Source: Anthoceros angustus | Taxonomy: Eukaryota; Streptophyta; Anthocerotopsida; Anthocerotales; Anthocerotaceae | Reading direction: 5' to 3' | Assembly: GCA_010909165.1 (NCBI GenBank) | Contig: MU008166.1 | Location: 1,302,001 to 1,366,000, forward strand | Length of the DNA: 64,000 bases | Shown here: piece by piece, positions 33,100 to 44,759 of the stretch | Position numbering within the stretch: position 1 is the first letter of the stretch | How the letters are laid out: each line of letters opens with the position of its first letter | Made by a program: the position numbers and the translations under genes | Notes under the pieces: generated by a model | What the model saw: the letters and a program-made list of their open reading frames with translations, nothing else | What the model was told of the DNA's origin: nothing | Database searches by the model: none

Positions 33100-34710
33100 C
33101 AAAAGAGTTTCGTACAGCCAGATCACAAAGTCCTAGGCTTCCGATGTCGTGACATAGTGCTTCAACTTGGGCAAGGCCTTTGTTAATATGGCTTTCATTA
33201 CCATTACTGCTCAGGGACGCCATAACTACACTTATCAACACGCCAACCACGCTCTCCGATGTAATAATGGTGCCGAATTTCGATCATGTTTTGTTCTAGC
33301 ATGAAATCGATTTGCAACAAGAGCCAACGCAGACATGTTATCACACAATAGAGGAGTTAGGCTCATCACGTTGCCCCAAATCATGAAGGTCCTTTCCCAT
33401 TCTCGCCTTTGAAGGCCTCAAGTTTTATATCGCCTCAGAGACCAGAGGGCAATAGATGCTGCTTTTTACACCCAAAGCTTATGGCAAGATCTCAGAAGGC
33501 GCACATGTGAGAGACTTCTCCTACTATCATCGCCTGACGCCTAACTCCACCAAGACTCTTTGGTCAGCTGAGCGCTACCAGATGCCCGTGAACTGAAAAG
33601 GTGCTTACAGAATATTGAATATCAGGACGTGTCCAATTCCCAACAGAGATCAAACTCCCTCACTCAGAAGGAACACCACCCATTTCTTTGTTTCTCCGCT
33701 CGACTGGGCATCAGAACTTGTTAGTTTAACACCCATGGCCGATGGTGTAGTTGCTGGTCGTGCTTGATCAAGCTTAAACTTGGTTAAGATGTCTTGTATA
33801 TACTGATACTGGTGTATCATCAAAAGTCCTTCAGATCTCGATACTTAAGCAACCGATACTTAGATGTAACTTTAATTTCCTATGTCTTTCATTTCGTACT
33901 TGCTGCTTAACATAGCCTTAACTTCTTCTAACAGCTTATTACTATTTGCAGCTAAAATCAAGTCATCGATGTATAGGGGAAGAACAACATATTCTTGTCC
34001 TCTTGCTATCCTATAAACATTACTGTCAGCTGCACTTTGCTTAAAAGATCTGCTTAGAAGGTACAGGTGGATGTTCAGGTACCAAACTCTACCACTTTGC
34101 TTTAGGCCGTAGATGGTCTTCAGAAGTTTACATACTCTCTTAGGGTAAGCTTTATCTTCATATCCCTCGGGCTGAGTCATGTAAAGGTCCTCGTCTAGTG
34201 CCCCATATAAAAAAGCGGTGCAGACGTCCATTTGGTATAGTTCCAGGTCATATTCTGCTGCAAGGGCTAGGATCATCCTAATGGATCATGGACCCTACAA
34301 CAGGGAGAATGTCTCCCATAATCCGCCCTTCCAATTGTAGGAATCCTCTAGCGACTAATCTCGCCTTATACCTAGTTATCTCACCCTTCTCATTTAATTT
34401 GAGTTTAAAGACCCATTTGCAGGATATGGGTCGTCTGTCAGATGGAAGGTCAACCAATTTCCAGGTCTGGTTCTTCACAAGACTGTTAAACTCATCATCT
34501 ACAGCAAACTTCCATTTTTCCTTCTCTGGACTTGTGAAAGCTTCTGTGAGTGACTTAGGTTCTAAGTGCACTGTTGTGGATGCAGCATGAACAGCTTGGG
34601 CATATGAGGTGCGAAAATCAACAGACTCATATTTGGGTTCCTTCCACTGTGCAGGTGGTGGCTTGTTTCTATTAGACCTTCTCAAAGGAGGATCACGCCC
34701 GAGGATCAAC
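33100..34710 (-). pseudogene. Copia element B reverse transcriptase/RNase H, unit 1
   Basis: Minus strand. The frame 34,709-34,278 has a basic linker (RRSNRNKPPPAQWKEPKYE), then FTSPEKEKWKFAVDDEFNSL and RPISCKWVFKLKLNEKGEI, the entry to copia RT. The frame 34,276-33,872 has MDVCTAFLYGALDEDLYM, VCKLLKTIYGLKQSGRVWY and LPLYIDDLIL, the last holding the YxDD catalytic box (YIDD). A 'CDNMSALALVANRFHART'-type RNase H piece follows near 33,300-33,350, frameshifted, and minus-strand NKGLAQVEALCHD near 33,160 fits the C-terminal end after RNase H. RT proper is nearly intact, but the joins are broken. Confidence 0.75.
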
Positions 34711-35960
34711 GGCCCGCATTATATTCTCGCTGATTGTCTTCTAAATCAGCCGCAGCAGAGCAATCCAGTGTCTTTCATCGCATAGACATATCTCAAAACC
34801 ATGTCCATTTATGAGTTCATGAACCCATGTTCGTGGTTATTATAGAAGTGACATCCTCATTTAGGTTTCCTAGATTTGGCATCGTTATGGGCACAACATC
34901 CTCGACTCAGCATCAACAAAGATCCGGTTATTGCCAACAAGATCTCGACTAGTTGCAATCGGGTTGTACTGTGAGCTGGAGCTGATGGAGGGAAATTATC
35001 ACCAATCGCCATCGTCAGGAAGTCATAACCGAGGTTTCGCTTTTCGACTGCATGGCCTTTGAAGTTAGTGTGGGATCCTGACGATGTGTAGGATTAATAG
35101 GCTCATGAAGGTGACATGAGCTGGGCCACCACTTTGTCAATAGTGGTCATAGAGCTTATATGCCTCTCACATGATCATCACTTCGATAAAAAATAAGAGC
35201 TTGGGCTCTAGCATCCAGCTTTTCTTCTCCTGGATGAGAGCAAAAGCTCGGATCCAAATACCTGTAAGTGTAAAGGCTGGGTTTCCGCCCATACAACTTC
35301 ATAAGGAGTTTTAGAAGGAACAATTGGTGAAGAGGCTTCTGAAGACATATGTGGCAGCAACAATAGCTTTCACCCAAGAGGTCCGTGGAAGACCAGCCCA
35401 TATCAACATGCCATGGGGTCATGGATGAAAGTTTGGTTCTTCTCTCGCAACTCCTGCTAGTATAAGGACCGCTAACTCGACGTTATCCCTCTCTTCAAAG
35501 GAAGAGATCAGTTGTTGTTGAACTGCACTCCATTGTCTGGGTCTCGCAGCTTGTTGGAGAAGGAGGCCATTGTCTCAACAATGTAATTCAACCATTCTTG
35601 GAAATGACAAATGTCACTTTTCGTGCATCTGGATATGTCCATGTATACCGAGTAATCATCCACAAAATGTAAGTAGTATAAGTCGCTAAGGGAGGGTACA
35701 TACTGGGTAGAAAGGGTTTCTCCAAGAACCCTTCTTGCACATGTCTAAGGATGGACCCTTTTGCGCCATGCAAAATCCAACACAAATCGGCTATTCGTAG
35801 CAAACCCTCGTGTTTTCCCTATAACGAAGAAGCAGCTTGCTTTCACATAATGTGTTATTGAAATGCACAAAGAATAATGACAAAGATGAAACCGTAGTCC
35901 ACCTTGTGGACTTGTGTATATCGTGAAAATATTACATTCGCAGGCGCAAACATGTGCGCG
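34711..35960 (-). pseudogene. Copia element B integrase region, unit 1
   Basis: Minus-strand pieces include KTRGFATN, LREKNQT, VPSKTPYEVVW and HLQVFGSE, matching the better-preserved copy in unit 2. This copy is more frameshifted than its partner at 47,507-48,350. The region before the integrase (gag, protease) is missing. Confidence 0.55.
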
Positions 35961-38060
35961 CCCCACCGCCAAACCCTAATTTATGTTCACATTCTCAATC
36001 GTGCAACTTCAAACGCTTGTGTTTCGATCTCGGACAATAATGTCATCGCTGATAGATCGTAGGCGAGGATCGCAATCGCAAGAATTTGATCTGGGTTTGC
36101 CCTCATAGATCCGCCCATGCCGAACGCTCAGAATGCCGAATGTCCTGTGGGATCTTCACCGCTAGGGCTGTTTCTTGCTCATCGACTCACTTCTGTTTCG
36201 ATCCTTCGCTGTTGCTTTCTCCTTTCTTCTCGTGGTCCCCGGATTGACTCAAACTCAAGATCGATGGGAGCGAAGTGCCATGAGTTAAATGAAGAAACGA
36301 CGCCTGACTTGATAGACCTTCCTACCGCTAACTCCTTTGCGAAAACCGGATGCCCTCGCTTATGTGGTTTGGTTGTCAATTCTTCCTCATCGGGAAAACC
36401 TCATGCCGATATCCGCTGATCAATGAAAATGGTGCTCTTTGCTCGGTCGGCGATGGCGATGCAATTGCGCCTTCCAATAATGCCGCCAATATACCACCGC
36501 CTCCCGAGCACCCATCTATTACCCACTCTCCGTGAAAAGGTCATAACCATAAGCCATTGGTTTCTCGTAAGGTTTACAACATGTCCATCGCTTGACACAT
36601 TCAAGTTTCTTCACCAGTGTCAATGAAAGTGCATGGCTCCAATCTCTCGCCGCATCACAACAGACCGCATTTCCTCATATCTTCGATGTAGGGTGGACAC
36701 CATACCCTACCGTAAAGTATTCACCTCATATAGACCTTCATCCGCAATCAAATTATCTTTCTCCCACACCATGGTATACACACCGCTGCACACCATTTAC
36801 GCGCATTCAACGCCCCGCATCCGATCCGACCATGCATAAATACCACTCAAAGGTTTGCAGATCACATCGCCATGAACCCATCCATGATTTTTTCATAATC
36901 TTCGATGTCATCTCCTCGATCCCGTGATTCTCACACATTCCTCTTGGCAAATCAACAACAGCTTTGTATTCCCGCTTCCAAGATAGCCGCCATTTCGCTA
37001 ATATCCAGAATTACTTGGTACCGACTTCTTGCTTGCTTTTGGGACTTGGAACGTGATAGTTTAGCCATTGTCCTCCTCTCGCTAATTCTCTCCTCAAGGT
37101 CTTCCACCTCTTCCGCCTTGTCGTTGATATGCTCTTTTGAAGCTATCTCGAATGACTTTTCTTTGTACTCTTCCCGCCCGCTTCAAAGTCTCGCGAGTAC
37201 CAAAAGCATTGTGAAATTTGACGTTGATGGGGATGCGCAAACAAGTGCGCACACCCTAATCCAGCATTCGATAGCAACGAGAATAACTTACGATGTGGTC
37301 AAAACCGTTGAAACTTTGCACATCATCCGCCGCCGAAAGTGTGGGTACTCTCTCAACCTCTCGCAAATGACGACACCGTAAACTCGAAAGTCGCTTGTAT
37401 CACATTTAACTTTTTGCCTTTATGATCCACATGCCGCCACGCTAACTCTCCTCGAATTACTTTCTCCAAGGTCGATAGCATAATACGCTCGCCTCCCGAG
37501 GTATTCTCGAACACCCGCCGCCGTCGATGCATTGGCTTTATAATAAGATTCGGATCTCGCACCGGGTTCGTGTTCGGCCGCCACGCTTGATTTTCCTCTT
37601 TCCCGCTTTGCTTTCCGCCCGTAGCTCACCTTTCTCCCAAAGGTCGAATACTTCATCCACCCTATCCTGCATATGCGCCGGACACTAGAATGTAGCATGC
37701 TAGCTCGTCTACCAACCACGATATCTTCACGGGCCTCATGGCATCATCACGCCGAGCATCTGCATGCATTGTATTTCCAATCCATAGTAATGTTGACGCC
37801 ATCCGCAGTCAAGCAATCTTCATCTCATCGTGGATGTATCAACTTGCTCGATGAAAGAAATGCATATAGTGACCGCCGCCATGGCCCTTGCCTTAAGCTT
37901 GATCAAGTCATCCACATTCTTTTTAATTGAGCTTAATCGTCATCAATCAAAACGTTGTCTTGGGTCCCCAGCAACTCATAATATTGCTTTGGTCAGCGAG
38001 GAATTTATTATTGTTTGGATGCTGTGCTCTATAATGTATTTAAAATTGGTGAATATAGAT
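35961..38060 (-). CDS. Coding-like block of unknown function, unit 1
   Basis: A 2-kb stretch nearly identical to 48,360-50,460. On the minus strand, proposed pieces are LIIKPMHRRRRVFENTSGGE and KVIRGELAWRHVDHKGKK (37,562-37,353), a lysine/glutamate-rich coiled-coil-like part (about 37,250-36,850; see the intact frame in unit 2), and RRWYIGGIIGRRNCIAIAD (about 36,500-36,410). Plus-strand frames such as 36,117-36,419 (starting MPNAQNAECPVG) also stay open, and AAACCCTAA (telo-box-like) lies just before them at about 35,971. So the coding strand is not certain. I favour minus because the charged coiled-coil frame is more protein-like. No family recognised. Confidence 0.35.
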
Positions 38061-39680
38061 TATTTCTGCTAAAAATATATTCAACCTCGTGGTTGCTCTC
38101 AATATCCTAGGCAAATCAATTGTTAGGAGTTCTCGAGGGAACCGCTGTAAGGATGAGCAATTTTACCGACCACTTATTGTTTGATATGGCTCCTTTATAT
38201 ATGACCTTGAATACTAGATACTATACATGGATATTTGATATTTCCTTTCTAGCACGTTCAAGTTGTTTTCTTGTAATATACTATTAATGGATATATGATA
38301 TTTCCTTTCGCATGTTCTAATTGTTTTCTTGTGGTAGCGATATTATATTTATATTTGGTATTTTCTTTTGTGGTATCTTTGAATTTCTTTCTTTATTGGT
38401 CCATCTTAGTAACAAAATGGCATGGTTGTGCAACTTAATAATTAAGTCTCCTCACCTTGCCTTCTTAATGTACAACATGTCAATTGGAGAACTAAACTAC
38501 ACCAAATCTTTGAGGAATAGAAGTTGATGTGGAAATAGTTACACGTGATTAGACAAAGGCATTTGTTTGTTCCTTGATGAACTTTGTGGTGAACTAAGCA
38601 ATGTCATGCCTAACACTTCAGCCCAAATGTGGTAACATGGTCATAGTTTTAACCTTATTAATGTTATGAATTGCGTGCTAAACTTACGTCAACTTAAGGC
38701 CTTGATTGCCACGAACCTTTTATGTTGAAGCTCACGATGGCCTCCCAAAGCGCTTCTTACTAAGGGCTGTCCATGGCATTCAAACCTTCATCAAAAGGAG
38801 CCATTCAGTATATCTAGTTTCATGACCGAAATCTTTATCAAGGTAATATTGCAAGGTGCAAGCGGCAATTAGGAGACCCCAATACTTTAGTGTAGATGAG
38901 ACCATCCAATTTGTACACTTTACATAAAGAACTACTCATCATATTATGATTTCAAGGATGATTTCAAGGACTATCAAACTAGGAAAACAAACCTAGACTT
39001 GTAGGATAAGAGGTTAGTCGTAGAGACTTTGCGTTGTGGAATAGCAGGGTTTGACCTACTTTGGGCTTTTCTTGTGAATACATAAGCATTGGGATTCTCA
39101 TCTTATCTCCATTTTCAAATTTCATGGCCAAACGGAAAAAACATTACTACAATAATATAAATTAAAGCAATAGCACAACAAAAATTATGGCGAACAAAGC
39201 AGAAAAAAGAGAATAAAATAAAAAATAGAACCTCAAACAACAGCGGTAAAATAATAGATGAGATCGAACTTAGATTATAATTTGCCTTATATATGTAGTC
39301 TCAGGGGAAGGGAATACTACTAGTTTTCAAAATTATTTTCATTGATTATTTTGTGCAGGTGCCTATCGACTTTTCTTGTGTTCATATGAAAGTTGTAGTT
39401 ATTGCATATTACTTTTTCTTGTTTTTGTTTACTTGTAAGTTTAGGGGAGGAGTTTCAGTAGTTAATTAGTAACAATATTTAGTAATTAATGAGTAATAGA
39501 TTCTAATTTGTTAGTAACTTAAGGACTTATGATGAACTTTTGTGTTGTTGGTGCTCAGATTATCCTCACCATGGTTACACCAAGCAAAGTCTGAAAGCAT
39601 TCATGCGGTTGATTTCGTGTACAAATTAGTGTAAAATTAAATGGCTGATTTCCTTGCATGTACAAAACAATATGCGCTAC
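38061..39680. other. AT-rich spacer, unit 1
   Basis: AT-rich DNA with no convincing gene. A piece containing TGGATATTTGATATTTCCTTTC is repeated at about 38,228 and 38,289 (and three times in unit 2). It lies directly upstream of the two-exon gene, so it may hold its promoter or 5' UTR. Confidence 0.5.
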
Positions 39681-39972
39681 ATGTATGTCTATACAATTGC
39701 ATAATGGATCACAATGAGTAAATATATAGAGATATAGTTTAGAACCATAATGTTTTGCAAGTGTATGATTAGAAAGGAAGAAGTTTTAATGTTGTAAAGT
39801 GCAACATCAAGAGGCTATGATTATGTATGTCTATACAATTGCATAATAGATCACTATGAGTAAATGTATATAGATATAGTTTAGAATGCGCTTTCTTAGA
39901 GCTATGATTATTTGCAATTGTATGATTAGATTGCAAAAAATCTTAATGTTGTAAAGTGCAACACCAGAGGCT
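39681..39972 (+). repeat. 142-bp direct tandem repeat upstream of the two-exon gene, unit 1
   Basis: Two diverged copies start with ATGTATGTCTATACAATTGC at 39,681 and 39,823. Both contain GAGTAAAT, ATAGATATAGTTTAGAA, TGTATGATTAGA, TTAATGTTGTAAAGTGCAAC and a final GAGGCTATGAT. The second copy ends at the start codon of the next gene. Confidence 0.75.
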
Positions 39973-40751
39973 ATGATCATGTCTAGCAAAAAGCGCCACA
40001 CGGGAAAAAGATCAAAAAGAACTCATTATCAAGGTCGGCAAGATGATGGAAATGGAGGTTCTAGAGAGGAAGTCGTGAAAGGACTAACCGCTAAGGATCA
40101 TATGCAAGATGGAGGAGCTCAAAAAGCAGTTGCTAAAGCACTAGCTTCTAAGAATCATGAGCTATCTGGGCTTATGTACAATCAAATTGAGCACAATCCA
40201 CGATGGAGCAGACTCATGGCGGGCGCTTGAAGGTTTTCCAAACAAGGATGATGAAGGTACACACTTGTAGCTTCTAACAATCATGAGTTATCACAGCATA
40301 AGTACAATCAAATATGTAAGCTCATTTCATTGGTCCTTGATGGTTTTCCATTTTTCCAGACAAGAATGATGAAGGCACACACTCAGAAGGAAATCAGCCG
40401 AGAGTCCAAGTGATAAAGTTAAACTTGAACTTGAAAGGAGTTCAAGTCCCACTTCCGTGAAGTGCAACAAGAAGAAGTGAAAAGAGATGGAGTTGCCCAG
40501 TGCAAAGCTGCCAAGCGTAAATGACGAGGGAAGTATTGAGAGATAATATGAGAGATTGGGATGTGCATGAAGATGAAGTAGAAAGAGATGACGTTCATGT
40601 TCCCGATGAAGTACTCCGAGAAGAAATGAGGGCCGAGGAAGCGCCGAGAGAAAAAATGAGAGATTGGGATCTCAACCTCATGTATGACCCTGAAGGTGGA
40701 AGAAAAGTGGAGTTTCCTATGATGAAGCTGGAGGCGGAACAAGAGCTTTGA
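39973..40751 (+). CDS. Two-exon gene of unknown function, unit 1
   Basis: Exon 1 starts at ATG 39,973 (a second ATG lies two codons on) and encodes a basic start (MSSKKRHTGKRSKRTHYQGR, possible nuclear localisation signal), then EEVVKGLTAKDHMQDGGAQ and KALASKNHELSGLMYNQIE. A GATGAAG|GTACAC donor at 40,257 and a TTTTTCCAG acceptor at 40,359 define a 103-bp intron. Splicing keeps the frame (DDE joins DKNDEGTHSEGNQPRV). Exon 2 is acidic and charged: RDNMRDWDVHEDEVERDDVH and REKMRDWDLNLMYDPEGG, so MRDWD occurs twice, then a stop at 40,751. The intron itself is a partial copy of the end of exon 1. One frame break (near 40,458-40,520) interrupts this copy. No family recognised. Estimated length is about 240 residues. 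Confidence 0.5.
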
Positions 40752-41610
40752 ATGTATAACATGCCTAGGTAAAGATTGTTGGCACATAGTTTGGCTAAGG
40801 GGTGGCAGTATCGCAAATACCAGTTTTTACTGATTTATCTCACTCTAGTGTGGCAACACTTTTTCACTAAATTTTCTATGGCATACCGCTTTTCATTGAT
40901 CTTTCTCACGTGGAACATTCGTACACGAGGTTTGCCTCCACTCAAAAACTTGGGAAGGAAGAAGCTAGAGGAAGTTTTGGGGACCGTAATTAACCTCTAG
41001 AGTTTTTGAATAGGTTGATAGAGTCAAATATAGAGTTTAAGGTTTTGGGATAGACTGCTAATTAAGATCTAGAATTTTAGCCTTAAGCTTGAGAGTTGCG
41101 GGGCTTAGATCTAAAACACCTGAAACTATTTTGAGTGGCAGCGAGCCCGGATGGAACAATTTGTTTGATCTAGGAGTCTGGGCTGTTGTCGAATGTGAGC
41201 TGGTGAATCGATCGGGAGTTCAGTTGATTCAGCACCGCGGTTGTTAGCTGGGTGTGTGATGTGAAAGAGGAGACTTTCAGGAGGCAAGAGCAAGAGCAAG
41301 CTGAAGGTGGTGAGCCAGCCATTCTCAGAGCAGACGGGAAAATTTACGGAACCAGTGCCAACAGCTCAGACTTCAAAAGTTAAATGAGCCATTGCCCACA
41401 CTCCAGAACCACATTGCTTTCAAATAAAAGCTGCAAGAATCGGGTTACCGGAAAAACGATCGGCCTCAGCACAAGGCCCTTCCAGGTTTAGCTGGGAATT
41501 ATTGTGAACCCACAGGCTAGGCTCCAGCTCCCGGAAATGAAGACGAGGAATGAGATGTGATGAGGAGGAAGAAGCTGCGCTAGACCTGACAGTTTCGGCA
41601 AAGCAAACCT
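40752..41610. other. Spacer between the two-exon gene and the PPR gene, unit 1
   Basis: No gene seen. It probably includes the 3' UTR of the two-exon gene and the 5' region of the PPR gene. The same sequence is at 53,197-54,070. Confidence 0.5.
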
Positions 41611-41615
41611 GTTGA

Positions 41616-43811
41616 ATGAGCTGCTCCTCCTGGACAAGCACAAGGAGGGCACTGTGCGACAATGACTGGGCGCAGCTCGCTCCTGCCAGCCCTGGCTATT
41701 GGGGTAATCGGTGCCCTAGAAGGAGTAAGCTTCCGGTCGCAGAACCAAGTGTTGAAGCACAACCAAGTGGGCAGTCGCCGCGATGGTGTACCTCAGCCAA
41801 GCTGTTCTGGAGCAGGTCTGGATGGAGGGGATCGTCTAGAGTGGGTCGTAGCCAGGAGGAGTTGTGGCGACTGTTTTTCGGAACCCGGCACTGTGGTGGG
41901 ATTCCAGGCAAAGAAAGAAGAGTTTCCTTTCGCCTGATTGACGGCACAGCCAGTCTCAGGAGGTCCTGTGGTCAAACAATTTACAAGCCAGCTTGGGTGG
42001 ATGGATGCGCAGCTTGCTGCTCTGGATGGGGGATGGTTTTGGGTCGTTTCGCCTCGCAGCAGGTTACTGGAAGTGGAAAATCCTGACACCTGCGGGCCTG
42101 CAGTCGAAAGAATGGGGCGTGACAGCTGAAACAGTGAGCAGGCTATGTCGGAAGGGCCATCTGGCCGAGGCCGTTGAGGCTTTGGAGGTTCTGGTGCGGA
42201 CAGAGCGTGGTGTTTCTGGGTCCCTCTTTACACAGTCCTGAAGAAATACTTGCATGGGGAATAAGGATCTTCTTCCGGGTAGCCGCGTGCATGGTCTCAT
42301 GGTGAAGAAGGGGTACCATTCTGACAGGTTCCTGGCTTTCCACATCCTGCGAATGTATGCTTCTCATGGCAGGCTGCAGGAGGCCATGGATGTGTTTGAA
42401 GCAGTTGCCAAACCGCATGCCTTCACGTGGTCTGCCATCATTTCTGCTCATGTTAAACAGGGACAATACAAGAAGGCCATAGAACTGTATAATCGGATGC
42501 GGAGGTCAGGTGTGAAGTCAGATGGACGTGTGTTCGTGGCAGCACTCCAGGCTTGTGCGAGGGGATTGGACTTGAGTTCTGGGCAGCAGGTGCATGCTGA
42601 TGTGCTGACCAGTGAAGCCGAGCCTGATTTATGCGTTTCTAGCTGCTTGGTGGACATGTGTGCAAAATGCGGCACCTTGGATGGAATGTGGTGGTGTGGA
42701 ACGCCATGATAGGCGGGTATTCCAGCAGGGCATGAGAAGCCTTTTCTGTACAATGCAATGTTGGAAGAAGGCATGGCTGTACCCGATGCTGTGACATTAG
42801 TGTGCCTCCTGCTGGCGTTGGAGGGGAAGCAGGTGCCTAGGCACATCACAGAGCGAGGCCATGAAGTTGATGTAGCTAACAGTTTGGTGAACATGTATGC
42901 AAATTAAAGTGTGGCAGCTTGGAGGACGCTCACCGAGTGTTTGACGGCTTGGTGAGGAGACGTGGTAACGTGGAATGTCAGTAGCAGGATATTCCGGGAG
43001 GGCGTGGCCAGCATGTGCTTCGTTTGTACAGTGCTCTGCAAGAACAGGCCATGGATGTGCCGGATCCCATCACTTTCATGTGCCTCCTGCCGGCATGTAC
43101 AAGTGGGGAACTGCAGCGTTGGGGATGAGGAAGCAGATTCATATGCAGATCAGAGAACGAGGCCAAGGCGGATATGCTTGTTGCCAACAGTTTGCGGAGT
43201 ATGTGTGCCAAGTGTGGCAGGCTGGAGGACGCCCACAGAGTGTTTGATGGGCTTGGTCAAAAGGAACTTGGTGACTTGGAATGCCATGCATATGATAGCA
43301 GGGTATACGTATTCCCAGCAGGGAATGGGGCAGGAGGCATTGCCTCAGCCTGTACAGTGCTATGCTTGAAGAAGGCATGGCTGTGCCTGATTGTGTGACA
43401 TTTGTGTGCCTCTTGCAGGCCTGTGCAAGTCTGGGCTCTGCACTGGAGAGGGATTGCAGCTTCATATGCAGATCAGTCAGGAAGGACATGAAGGTGATGT
43501 CTTTGTAGCCAGCAGTTTGATTAACATGTATGCAAAGTGTGGCAGCTTGAAGGACACTCGGAGAGTGTTTAACGGACTTGGTCAGAAAAAATCGGTAACG
43601 TGGACTACGATGATAGCAGGGTATGGGGCAGGAAGCCCTTCATCGTTACAGTGCCATGCAAGAAGAAGGAATCGTTTCAGTAGAGCCTGTGATTTTTGCG
43701 TGCCTGCTGCAGGCATGTGCAAGTGTGGGCACACTGGCGTTGGAGAGGGGGACGGAGCTTCAAGCCCAAGCCCCTCAAAACAGCTGACACCTGTACCAAG
43801 GTGCTGAGGTG
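41616..43811 (+). pseudogene. PLS-type pentatricopeptide-repeat protein, frameshifted, unit 1
   Basis: PPR proteins bind organellar RNA with about 35-residue helical repeats and act in editing, splicing or stability. A hydrophobic N-terminal part starts near 41,662 (SSLLPALAIGVIGALEG), then LCRKGHLAEAVEALEVL (about 42,145) begins the repeat region. The frame 42,254-42,709 holds RVHGLMVKKGYHSDRF, AFTWSAIISAHVKQGQYKKA and VFVAALQACARGLDLSSGQQ. Later repeats show LVDMCAKCGTLD, NSLVNMYAN, MYAKCGSLKDTRRVFNGLGQ and VTWTTMIAGYG. That alternation of P, L and S motifs is the land-plant PLS subfamily. No E, E+ or DYW domain follows; the reading ends near 43,811. At least five frame breaks occur, several at sites where unit 2 differs, so some may be sequence errors. 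Confidence 0.7.
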
Positions 43812-44600
43812 AAACGGATCCGGGGACTCCAGAAATGATGGCTATGTGGTGCAAGCTGCAACTCACAAGGCTATGCATCGACAACCTACAGAACTCCGCC
43901 CATCATTTCCAACACAACAGAATATTTAAGGGACCTCGGATCGCGCTGAGATTCACACCCCAAGCAGGTCAATGTATTTGAAATTTTAGTCTCAAGTAAA
44001 TACTTAAATAATATATCAAATAGGTATGATAGGTAACGTACTTACGTAATTTTGCTTATCAGTCGCAGTGCAGCAGCCGTTTTGTTTGCAATTGCTGCTG
44101 CAGGAATGACACAATGACACCCCTAGAGGTAGCAGTACGTGGTTGTCTTGGGATGGGAGTTCCACATTTTCCAGTGTTCAGCACGTGGCGTGTTGCGAAC
44201 CTTCTTACCACTTAGGGTATGTGCTGTGTTGTTCAGCTGATGCTCATGCCCGGAGGGCTGCCACACTAATCACCAATTTTGCCCATCTGCTATGTGCCTC
44301 GCACGACAGCTGAGTCGTAACACAATGAGTTAGTATCAAATGATATTATTAATAGAAATATTAATAGTTGTACATTCACTCTAACTATTTAGACATTGTG
44401 AGTCTTATATCTTCAATCTCAATCTCGTCTCGAGTAACATCCCCTGCTTCCACTCGAGCGGTGGGCAGTGGGCGGTAAGCGGTGCGGTCTACGGTGGGCC
44501 TGTCCCAGGGGTTGCGGGCTTGCTTTGTGGTGGGGCATCCGTGATCGCTGAGCATGGGGTAGTTGATATCGAGCGGGGGTGGAAAAGGTATGTGAGGACA
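43812..44600. other. AT-rich spacer after the PPR gene, unit 1
   Basis: No gene is seen. It matches 56,281-57,090. The words GATATTATTAATAGAAATATTAATAG near 44,341 give a short AT-rich stretch. Confidence 0.5.
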
Positions 44601-44735
44601 TGATCTAGGGTTTTGGTGTGGTTGTGGTGGTGGAGGAGTCGCTTATTTTATTTGAGTTGAGCTCTATTGTTTTTGGTGTGTTGTGGTGGTGTGGAGGAGG
44701 TCGCGTTATTTTATTTTGTTGAGTTTTTGAGCTCT
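44600..44735 (+). repeat. Tandem repeat of about 85 bp (GGTGTGG...GAGCTC), unit 1
   Basis: Two units, each with TTTTGGTGTG, GTGGTGG, GGAGG(A)GTCGC, TTATTTTATTT and a GAGCTC end. The same pair in unit 2 is longer and cleaner. Confidence 0.6.
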
Positions 44736-44759
44736 GGTTTGTCGCTAAGCGAAACAAAT

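Larger units (their letters stand above)
32075..35960 (-). mobile_element. Ty1/copia element B (unit 1 copy), 5' end missing
   Basis: Minus-strand copia remnant inserted in element A. Reading on the minus strand from high to low coordinates: gag-pre-integrase and integrase (about 35,830-35,150), linker (34,710), RT (34,600-33,870), RNase H (to about 33,100), then a putative LTR (33,049-32,075). No gag or 5' LTR is found upstream; at about 35,960 it meets an unrelated conserved block. The part above about 33,212 is also present in the second duplication unit. Confidence 0.7.

Noticed and set aside
36592-37930. Plus-strand frames (for example 36,905-37,381)
   Set aside because: Mirrors of the charged minus-strand frame. 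Kept only as an ambiguity in the block entry.
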